A stretch of 25,496 bases of DNA, taken from IMG/VR virus record IMGVR_UViG_3300042397_000390, positions 1-25,496 of that record. One strand, given 5' to 3'. The DNA comes from a virus. Below the pieces are notes generated by a model. The model searched no databases, was not told the DNA's origin, and was given only the letters and a program-made list of their open reading frames with translations. Below are positions 9,320 through 15,501 of this stretch, in pieces (position 1 is the stretch's first letter; every line of letters starts with the position of its first letter). A program made the translations under genes and the position numbers.

Positions 9320-10077
9320 TATTGTCCAGCAAGAATCTTATCAAATTCTTCCTTATCGATCTTGCCAGTAAAGAACCAAAAACTAATAATACTAGCTAAT
9401 TTATTATAAGTCTTAGTGTATATCTCATCTTCCTTTTCCTCTAAAGAATAAAGATATTCTTCTTTTTCTTCTAGAGTTTTTCCAGGAAATATTGGAAGAT
9501 AATCAACTTGATTCTTACTTGGATCTTTATAAAAACTTAAACTTAAAACATACCATAGAATTGATCTATTTTGTGCTTTTGTATCTGCTGTGTGATTAAA
9601 AAGATTTAAATAACTAGTTTCTCTTTCTACGATTTCTCTTCTTACATCTATCAATTCAGATTGTTTTAATGATATTAAATCTTTATCTTCTTGAGTTCTT
9701 TCCGATTCAGGCTTCAAGTTAAGATTTACTATCTCAATTTGAAGTTGACCATATTTTTCATATCCAGCGTTCAGTTCGTCTGAATCTTTTTGATTTACTA
9801 ACCCACCTGTATCACTATATTTATTAAGCAACATCGCTTTCGTTAATACGCCTTGCTTGATACATTTACTCATTTCGATAGAAAACACCATTTCAGCTTC
9901 TTGAATTTGCTTTCTATTTGGTTGTTTTATTAAAATTTCAACAGGAATTGTCTTATCTACCATTTCTGAAATAGTGCGCTCTTTTTCAACACCGTTTTCA
10001 TCAGTATACTTTTCTTGTCTTTTTTCTGTAATTTTTGCGACCTTTTCGATATTAAATGTGTAAATGTACTTAGACAT
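9319..10077 (-). CDS. Probable tail assembly chaperone (first of two)
   Basis: This 252-residue soluble protein is rich in Glu and Lys. It begins with a short beta-like segment (SKYIYTFNIEKV) and continues with charged helices. One reads ISEMVDKTIPVEILIKQPNRKQ and is interrupted only by short turns; a second long helix contains KQSELIDVRREIVERE. The C-terminal FWFFTGKIDKEEFDKILAGQ is compact and helical. Its place between the tube gene block and the tape measure, and its pairing with an overlapping downstream gene, fit the first tail assembly chaperone of long-tailed phages (lambda gpG position). No slippery heptamer was seen near its 3' end. It begins a minus-strand group whose only upstream space is the 40-base divergent region 10078-10117. 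Confidence 0.5.
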   Translation of the reverse strand: MSKYIYTFNIEKVAKITEKRQEKYTDENGVEKERTISEMVDKTIPVEILIKQPNRKQIQEAEMVFSIEMSKCIKQGVLTKAMLLNKYSDTGGLVNQKDSDELNAGYEKYGQLQIEIVNLNLKPESERTQEDKDLISLKQSELIDVRREIVERETSYLNLFNHTADTKAQNRSILWYVLSLSFYKDPSKNQVDYLPIFPGKTLEEKEEYLYSLEEKEDEIYTKTYNKLASIISFWFFTGKIDKEEFDKILAGQ

Positions 10078-10117
10078 ATTTATAATATTGTATTTTTAAT
10101 GTGTTTAAATTCTAATT
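10078..10117. promoter_or_regulatory. Forty-base divergent intergenic region
   Basis: This gap separates divergent genes starting at 10077 (minus) and 10118 (plus), so promoters for both directions should lie here or inside the flanking coding sequence. Plus-strand signals are TATAAT at 10081-10086 and GTGTTT at 10101-10106, the latter ending 11 bases before the plus ATG. On the minus strand, ATACAATATT (10093-10084) also occurs upstream of the terminase gene (25492-25483). No convincing -35 element is present. Confidence 0.45.
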
Positions 10118-10573
10118 ATGGGAACTAGTTTATTAACTTCTACTGAAAAAGCAGCTTTGGCGGCTGTCTTTGATGATATACATGAAACTTTTGCCCGTGA
10201 AATAACTGTTTTTAAAGAAGCCTCTACAGTTGTTATCATAACGGACCCTAATTATAATCCGCTGTATAAGACCGCTGGTCAAACTACTTCAATAATAAAT
10301 ACACCTGTTTATAAAACATTCAAAGCAAGAATTCAATATCAAGATGACGTTGGTAAAAAATATTGGAGTGAACAAGGATTAAATTCTCAAATAAAACTAG
10401 AAGCTGTAGTTGGAACTGTAAGATTAAAGATCGATCAAGACGCTTATGATTACGTCAAAGACGCTCGCCGTTTTGATGTTGACGGTAAAAGATATGTTCT
10501 TAATTCTACATTTAGACCTCATGGCTTATTTGATGTACAATATTATACATTATATCTCAAACCTGATCCCTAA
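10118..10573 (+). CDS. Probable head-tail stopper (head closure) protein
   Basis: This 151-residue protein is the first gene of the plus-strand block. An N-terminal helix (STEKAALAAVFDDIHETFAR) leads into a beta-rich body. It includes EITVFKEASTVVIITDPNYNPLY, then KARIQYQD, KLEAVVGTVRLKID and a final FDVQYYTLYLKP. The size, the helix followed by a small beta barrel and the gene order (before a neck-type gene, a tail completion gene and the tube) match head-closure proteins that plug the portal-adaptor channel. The assignment is from architecture and context rather than a family signature. The following gene starts two bases after its stop, so the two are co-translated. No Shine-Dalgarno sequence precedes the ATG, but a GTGTTT box sits 11 bases upstream. 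Confidence 0.55.
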   Translation: MGTSLLTSTEKAALAAVFDDIHETFAREITVFKEASTVVIITDPNYNPLYKTAGQTTSIINTPVYKTFKARIQYQDDVGKKYWSEQGLNSQIKLEAVVGTVRLKIDQDAYDYVKDARRFDVDGKRYVLNSTFRPHGLFDVQYYTLYLKPDP

Positions 10574-10575
10574 AA

Positions 10576-11175
10576 ATGACAAAACTTGATTCAGCAGATC
10601 TAAATCAAATTGCCGAACAGTTAGTGAAACAAAACAATTATATACAATATGTTTATTCACAACTTCAAAAACAAATTGAAAAAATTAAACAAGAAATTAT
10701 TGAAGAGTTTGAAAACCATCCTGTCACGCAAGAAATAAATGGCGGAATAACTGCCAGCAATATTTCCAATACGCTTGATGGTGTTACAAATCTTTATTCA
10801 TTTATAGGATTTGAAAGTGGCGACAATCCACTAAATCCTATTCGTGAAGAATTAAAAAAAATTAATTTAAAACATACTACAAATAGTAAAGGCGAATTGG
10901 TCTTCTCTGTTGAATTTCCAACTGCCAAAGATATTTTTAAAGTGACTCCCATGCCTTGGGCAACTGGACGCAGTTGGTCACAAGGCATAGAATTAGGAAT
11001 ATCAGGATTGGGATATTATATTAAAAAAACTAAGAATAGCAGATCTGGATTAGGCATTCAATCTCAAACACCCATAAGAAATGGAGTTAGATTTAAGAAT
11101 ACAAAATACATATCATATCTTATAAATTCATACACAAAAAAAATTCAAGATTTATCTAAGGATACAATTTTATGA
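10576..11175 (+). CDS. Probable neck or tail-joining protein
   Basis: This 199-residue protein has an N-terminal coiled coil (about residues 8-48, ending EIIEEFENHPVTQEI). A conserved-looking segment follows, with NISNTLDGVTNLYSFIGFESG and NPLNPIREELKK. Strands and a basic segment (KKTKNSRSGLGIQSQT) lead to a C-terminal amphipathic helix. The HPVTQEI...NLYSFIGF pattern is reminiscent of neck-region proteins in environmental phages, and the position corresponds to HK97 gp10-like tail-joining proteins. The stop overlaps the next start by four bases (ATGA), showing coupling. The protein is soluble, without signal or membrane segments. Assignment rests mainly on position. Confidence 0.45.
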   Translation: MTKLDSADLNQIAEQLVKQNNYIQYVYSQLQKQIEKIKQEIIEEFENHPVTQEINGGITASNISNTLDGVTNLYSFIGFESGDNPLNPIREELKKINLKHTTNSKGELVFSVEFPTAKDIFKVTPMPWATGRSWSQGIELGISGLGYYIKKTKNSRSGLGIQSQTPIRNGVRFKNTKYISYLINSYTKKIQDLSKDTIL

Positions 11176-12032
11176 TCCCAGCATTTTCACATAATATAAC
11201 AAATAGTTTTTTCTTATGGTTTGATAATCATTTAATGAGAAAAGCTGAAGCTTTTCAAACATATACTACAAAATTATATAATTATACTGATGCGCGACTT
11301 GGCGATAATAAAGTTGTTTATGGTAGTCCATATAAACAATGGGCATATGACAATAGTGTAGCAGGAATTTCTATACCTTCTGGATTTTTAATTAATAATT
11401 CTTTTGTACCAACTGGAACGAGCGGCATGTATATTGATTTCGACAATGGGCGCATAGTTTTTAATAGTGGAGTTTCTAAAAATCTAAATATAACTGGTAC
11501 ATATACTGTAAAAGAAATAAATAGTTACATAACAGATCAGCCTGAAGATAATTTAATAATCGAAGGAAAATATGTTACTAATAGTAGATTCACAGTTAGT
11601 GAAACATATGTGCCTCCATATAATCCAGTTACACCTTGTGCATTTATATCAATAGAAAATATAGATAATAATGGATTTGCGCTTGGTGGTGAAGACGAAA
11701 CAAGAGTACGAATGAAAGCGGTTGTGTTTGCAGAAAATCTTTATCAATTAGACGGTGTTCTAAGCGCATTTGCCGACACATATAACACTAATTTCAATAT
11801 CATACCAATGACTAATCACCCATTGGGTGAATATAATAATTTAAAGACGGGATTGTATCCTACTGGTTATAATTATATTGATGTCAACAAACAACATACA
11901 GATAAAAAATGCTACATATATGACGTAACAACATCTAAAATAAAAGATGATGTTGTAAAAGAACTTAATCCAATTCTTCATATTGGATTTATCGATTGGA
12001 ATATAGGCAACATTAGATACCCAAGATTATAA
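11172..12032 (+). CDS. Probable tail terminator/completion protein
   Basis: This 286-residue protein lies between the neck-type gene and the tube gene. An N-terminal helical segment (FSHNITNSFFLWFDNHLMRK) precedes a beta-rich middle typical of virion proteins, with GMYIDFDNGRIVFNSG and a YTVKEINSYIT strand-turn. The C-terminal half mixes strands and helices (RVRMKAVVFAENLYQLDGVLSAFADTY). Genes in this slot normally cap the tail tube and join it to the head. At nearly twice the usual terminator length it may carry an extra beta domain (about residues 60-150), which could be surface-exposed. It overlaps the previous gene by four bases, and a short AAGGA lies upstream within that gene's end. No direct family signature was recognised. 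Confidence 0.45.
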   Translation: MIPAFSHNITNSFFLWFDNHLMRKAEAFQTYTTKLYNYTDARLGDNKVVYGSPYKQWAYDNSVAGISIPSGFLINNSFVPTGTSGMYIDFDNGRIVFNSGVSKNLNITGTYTVKEINSYITDQPEDNLIIEGKYVTNSRFTVSETYVPPYNPVTPCAFISIENIDNNGFALGGEDETRVRMKAVVFAENLYQLDGVLSAFADTYNTNFNIIPMTNHPLGEYNNLKTGLYPTGYNYIDVNKQHTDKKCYIYDVTTSKIKDDVVKELNPILHIGFIDWNIGNIRYPRL

Positions 12033-12090
12033 TTTCACAAAATAGCCCATACACTGTAAAAATAATTAACATTTTAACAAATAAAAAAAT

Positions 12091-13389
12091 ATGGCAAGAA
12101 ATCGCGTAATTTATCAAAGTCAGGCTTTATACATAGCTCCAAACAGCACTGGTATTCAAGTCAGTGGCGCTACAATAGCTGAAAACGCAGTAGCTACATC
12201 AGCTTATACAACTGGCCAATTAGCCAGCGGTATAAGCCTTCTTTATAAACTTGACAGAGTACAAAATTGTAATTTCAATTTTACAATTAATCGTCAAGAC
12301 ATCAACGAACTAGGTCAACTAGCTCGTATTGATAGTATTGTAAATGATACTCCAACAGTAGGCTTGGATTTCAGTTATTATGTTACTGATGGCTTAAATG
12401 AAAGATTGATGGGATTCAATTTTTCTGGAAGAAGTTCAACCGCTGATCTTCAATGCGTTAGTAATGCTAGTGCCATTTCTGGTTTAATGATAGATACTCA
12501 AGGTAATAATTATTATATCATAACCGTAGATGAAGGTGAGGATGTTGTAGGTGCTAATTTATCTAGCGCTAGTAATTCTGTTATTGCTGTAGGCAATGGA
12601 TTTGTTACAGAATATAGTCTAGACGCTTCTGTTGGAAACATTCCAACAGCCAGTGTAACTGTTGAAGCTTTCAATATAAAGAGTGATGTAAATAAAACTC
12701 AATTACTTGATAATGGCTCAACTGTTTTAACTGGAAGATCTCCTGCAATAGATTATACTCAAACCCCAGCAACTCGTTTAACAGGAGATAATAGAGGATA
12801 TGTTATCGGTACTGGAAATAATACAACAGGAGTAAGTTCGGTTTCTGCTCTCCGTCCTGGTGATATTGTTCTTTCTTTACCAGTTAACGATGGATTTACT
12901 GAACTAGATGAAGCTGGAAATAAAGCTCATATTCAAAGTTTTGCTTTTACTATTCCTCTAACTAGAACAGTTCTTCAAAGACTTGGAAATGTATTCGGTT
13001 TCGCTCGCGTTTTAGAAGTTCCATTAAATATGGATATAACTATTAACGCTATTGTTAATGAACTACAAGAAGCTGATATCTTTGATCAGCTTTGCGGCGC
13101 TGCTGATAAGAAAAACTTTACTGTAACTCTAAATCAATGCGCTGATGTTGGCGGAACAGTTACTCCAAAAATAGTATATCAAATTAAAGGTGCTATTTTG
13201 AGTTCTGAAAACTTCTCAACTGATATTGGTGGAAACCAAACTGTCGATTTGACTTATAGTGTTCAAATCGGTGGAGCTAATGATACAAACAACGGTATCT
13301 TCATGAGTGGTTCTTATACAACAGGCGCTGCGCTAACAAGTGGTGTTCTTAATAACTACTATAAGCTTGGCACTGGAAAGAATTACTAA
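12091..13389 (+). CDS. Major tail tube protein
   Basis: This 432-residue protein is the last gene of the plus block and is followed by a strong terminator. The protein is beta-rich with few charged clusters. It contains NFNFTINRQDINELGQLARIDS, the kind of strand-helix-loop segment seen in tube subunits, and the strands FDLSYYVTDGL-like and FAFTIPLTRTVLQRLG. The C-terminal half (VDLTYSVQIGG, GIFMSGSYTTG) resembles the closing strands of a tube fold or an appended Ig-like domain. Placement before the chaperone/tape-measure genes (once the inversion is undone), size and composition support the tube call. A 58-base gap (12033-12090), rich in A, precedes the ATG and lacks a Shine-Dalgarno sequence. 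A sheath subunit is the main alternative, but no second tube-like gene is present. Confidence 0.65.
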   Translation: MARNRVIYQSQALYIAPNSTGIQVSGATIAENAVATSAYTTGQLASGISLLYKLDRVQNCNFNFTINRQDINELGQLARIDSIVNDTPTVGLDFSYYVTDGLNERLMGFNFSGRSSTADLQCVSNASAISGLMIDTQGNNYYIITVDEGEDVVGANLSSASNSVIAVGNGFVTEYSLDASVGNIPTASVTVEAFNIKSDVNKTQLLDNGSTVLTGRSPAIDYTQTPATRLTGDNRGYVIGTGNNTTGVSSVSALRPGDIVLSLPVNDGFTELDEAGNKAHIQSFAFTIPLTRTVLQRLGNVFGFARVLEVPLNMDITINAIVNELQEADIFDQLCGAADKKNFTVTLNQCADVGGTVTPKIVYQIKGAILSSENFSTDIGGNQTVDLTYSVQIGGANDTNNGIFMSGSYTTGAALTSGVLNNYYKLGTGKNY

Positions 13390-13400
13390 AAATAACTAAC

Positions 13401-13433
13401 AAAAAACCCCAGTCGAAAGACTGGGGTTTTTTT
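13401..13433. terminator. Bidirectional Rho-independent terminator
   Basis: An 8-bp stem (CCCCAGTC, 13407-13414, with GACTGGGG, 13419-13426) closes a GAAA tetraloop. It is flanked by six A on the left and seven T on the right, so it can work in both directions. It sits between the convergent ends of the tube gene (13389) and the adaptor gene (13436) and should insulate the plus-strand block from the minus-strand operon. Confidence 0.93.
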
Positions 13434-13435
13434 AT

Positions 13436-13948
13436 TTATGGATTTCCATATCCATACGGATAATAAAAATATCCAGACCCAGTATATATTGGCGAACCAT
13501 CTTCACCAGCTACTTGCACAGGAACGGCTTGATAAATATTATAACTTGTAACTAACCTTTCCATTTCTTCTCTTGCATCATTTGCAAGTCCACGATATGT
13601 TTTGGCTAATTCATTTTTATTTGTACGAGTAATCATACTATCTCCTTCGCGCAAAGTTACGAAATCAACCGAACTATCAATTCCTCTCAATACCTGACGA
13701 GTCTTTTTTGTATAAAACTCGTATAAATACATTTGTTTATATATTGCTCTTTCTTCTTGCTGAAAAGCTCCTGTTGGTATGAAATTAGAATCTTGTACAG
13801 AATACTGGCTATATATTTTAGTATTTAATAAACCAACATTATTAGCAAGCCAACCTGAAATATAATAAAACTGAGCATATCCGCTATCATAATCAAATTC
13901 ATTTGCGAATATTTCGTCAGCTAAATCATGTACGCTGTAAGTTACCAT
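13436..13948 (-). CDS. Probable head-tail adaptor (connector) protein
   Basis: This 170-residue, mainly helical protein has aromatic helices (DYDSGYAQFYYISGWLANNVG, AIYKQMYLYEFYTKKTRQVLR) and a long charged C-terminal helix (KNELAKTYRGLANDAREEMERL). Helical-bundle proteins of this size bind under the portal as adaptors (gp15/gp6-type). The C terminus, GSGYFYYPYGYGNP, is an aromatic-glycine tail that may be disordered or used for docking. The gene is last before the convergent terminator and lies next to the plus block that starts with the other connector-type genes, which supports the role. A GTGTAA box lies 9 bases before the ATG. Other head-tail connector roles cannot be excluded. Confidence 0.55.
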   Translation of the reverse strand: MVTYSVHDLADEIFANEFDYDSGYAQFYYISGWLANNVGLLNTKIYSQYSVQDSNFIPTGAFQQEERAIYKQMYLYEFYTKKTRQVLRGIDSSVDFVTLREGDSMITRTNKNELAKTYRGLANDAREEMERLVTSYNIYQAVPVQVAGEDGSPIYTGSGYFYYPYGYGNP

Positions 13949-13957
13949 ATATTATAC

Positions 13958-13963
13958 TTACAC
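13958..13963 (-). promoter_or_regulatory. GTGTAA box before the adaptor gene
   Basis: GTGTAA ends 9 bases before the ATG at 13948, within the 62-base gap 13949-14010, and is followed by GTATAATAT. The gap is AT-rich and contains no hairpin that was recognised. Confidence 0.45.
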
Positions 13964-14010
13964 TTTTTTATTCATTTTTCGAACTATTTCGTTTGCAATC
14001 TCTAGTTTTA

Positions 14011-14502
14011 TTAGCTATTTATATTAATTAAATCCTGAATTGTCTGATTGTTGTTTGTACCTGGTTTTATCGGCCAATTTATATTATCTAAATCTTGAAT
14101 TGTCTGAGGTAAATCTCTTAAATCCTGTCTATACTGTCTCCAAGCATTTTTTTTATCTTCCGAATATGTTTCCCACCTATCAATAGTAACATAAATATCA
14201 GATATGTTTAAAAGATCGTCGCGAAACTTTCTAACTTTTAAAAGCTTTTCTGATTTGATTTCTTCAGTTGTTTTTGCAATTATCTCAACAGTGTAAACAG
14301 TATTGTCTATTAATAATGGTTTTTCAAGCAAGCGAAATATTTGTGTTTCTGGGTTATAAGATATTGAATCAATAACTCTATATAAACTATTTTCTTCTAA
14401 GAATAAATCTGGCACACCAATATCTGGAAAAGATATATTAGGAAACATTTCGTATATACTTTGAATTAGAAATTCATTATTTATTATTTTTGCTACTTTC
14501 AT
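14011..14502 (-). CDS. Tail fibre assembly chaperone-like protein
   Basis: This 163-residue protein has an N-terminal beta-type domain (about residues 1-80) and a C-terminal helix pair. The second part carries the pattern of the phage tail assembly chaperone family (Phage_tail_APC type). It has RDDLL at 94-98, an IDRW at 107-110, WRQYRQDLRDLPQ at 121-133, and WPIKPG at 143-148, matching the usual 'W..YRQ.LRDLP.Q...WP..P' arrangement. Such proteins help fold or trimerise tail fibres, and the gene directly follows two fibre-type genes. The end contains a small internal duplication, QTIQDL at 133-138 and again at 153-158. Family assignment rests on the motif; partner specificity is inferred from position. 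Confidence 0.65.
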   Translation of the reverse strand: MKVAKIINNEFLIQSIYEMFPNISFPDIGVPDLFLEENSLYRVIDSISYNPETQIFRLLEKPLLIDNTVYTVEIIAKTTEEIKSEKLLKVRKFRDDLLNISDIYVTIDRWETYSEDKKNAWRQYRQDLRDLPQTIQDLDNINWPIKPGTNNNQTIQDLININS

Positions 14503-14527
14503 AGTTTTTTAAAAATTATTAATTATT

Positions 14528-15496
14528 TTATAGTTTTTCGAGTAAAATGCTGCCATCATATAGCCAATTATATGCAGCAGATTGATCTATTAATGTTGCT
14601 GCAAAGTTAAGAAAAGATCCACCACCACCACCGCACCCTAAAGCAGCGCAGGAACATGTATTAACACTACCACCACCACCACCTGAATAACCACCACCAC
14701 CAGCACCACAATAGAAGGATGAGCCACCACCACCACCAAAACCACCATACGCACCACCGGCTGCGGATGGATCTCCCCCATTGAAACCAAAACCATAAGA
14801 TTTACCACCAAAACCACCACTGGATGCGTTACCCCCAGCAGAACTTATTCCACCTCCACCGCCCCCTCCACCTACACAACCTATATTGGATATATTTCCA
14901 CCATTTGCATTAGTTCCACCAGTTCCACCTACAGCACCTCCTGCGGACCCATTATTTCCGGTGTTACTAAGAGAAGCATTTTGGTTTCCATTAGCACTAG
15001 TAGAAGAACCTCCACCACCACCACCTACTGCTAATAACACTGAACCTCCTTGAGATATAAAAAAGGAACCACCACCACCAGATCCTACAGGAGAACTGCA
15101 AGGACTTGTGACAGTACTTCCTTTCTGACCAACAATAAATAAATATTTAGCCCCTTGAGTTAGCGCAAATGTTGCCTGTATATAAGCCGCATACCCATAA
15201 CCAGAATAAGCTGTTGCTGCTCCACCAGCTGCACCCTGAGCAGTAATTCTATATGTGCCAGTTTGAGGTATAGTAAATAATTGATAACCATCTGTTAAAC
15301 AATTAAAATAAGCAGTGTTAGTTAGCCATGGATTAGCAGCAGTATCATATACAGATTGATAAGTACTATATGATGGACCTGCACTCCCTGAAACACTAGC
15401 GTTTGTGAATGTAAAGCTACTAAATGAAAATAGCCCACCACCGCCTGATGATTTTACTCTAATTAATGGGGATCTACCTGCTCCTTTTGTCGCCAT
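14528..15496 (-). CDS. Glycine-rich, cysteine-containing adhesin candidate
   Basis: This 322-residue protein starts with a Gly/Ser segment and a short beta region. From about residue 70 it resembles the glycine-rich domain of ALK/LTK-type receptors, with FTIPQTGTYRITAQGAAGG (about 74-92), a TF.L..G..L.I.VGQ.G strand set (about 109-126), then GGGGSFF and LLAVGGGGGG. The rest is dominated by poly-Gly runs with Asn, Ser and aromatic spacers. There are seven cysteines, three of them clustered near residues 280-290 (NTCSCAALGC), which is unusual for a phage structural protein. Glycine-rich folds of stacked polyglycine helices occur in tip adhesins such as T4-like gp38. A receptor-binding role fits the neighbouring fibre and chaperone genes, but the function is inferred. 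Confidence 0.6.
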   Translation of the reverse strand: MATKGAGRSPLIRVKSSGGGGLFSFSSFTFTNASVSGSAGPSYSTYQSVYDTAANPWLTNTAYFNCLTDGYQLFTIPQTGTYRITAQGAAGGAATAYSGYGYAAYIQATFALTQGAKYLFIVGQKGSTVTSPCSSPVGSGGGGSFFISQGGSVLLAVGGGGGGSSTSANGNQNASLSNTGNNGSAGGAVGGTGGTNANGGNISNIGCVGGGGGGGGISSAGGNASSGGFGGKSYGFGFNGGDPSAAGGAYGGFGGGGGSSFYCGAGGGGYSGGGGGSVNTCSCAALGCGGGGGSFLNFAATLIDQSAAYNWLYDGSILLEKL

Positions 15497-15501
15497 AAAA
15501 A

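Noticed and set aside
10081-10086. TATAAT as a conventional sigma-70 -10 box for the plus-strand block
   Set aside because: There is no TTGACA-like sequence 17 bases upstream, and TATAAT is frequent by chance in such AT-rich DNA. It is kept only as part of the divergent region entry.
10794-10988. Minus-strand open frame inside the neck-protein gene
   Set aside because: It is fully contained in a well-supported plus-strand gene and has no recognisable motif.
10078-13435. Phage-encoded invertase sites (inverted repeats) at the edges of the inverted block
   Set aside because: Comparing the sequences around 10078-10117 and 13390-13440 showed no convincing inverted repeat, and no recombinase gene lies in the window.
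14528-15496. Diversity-generating retroelement target in the adhesin gene
   Set aside because: No reverse transcriptase, template repeat or adenine-biased variable region is visible in the window.
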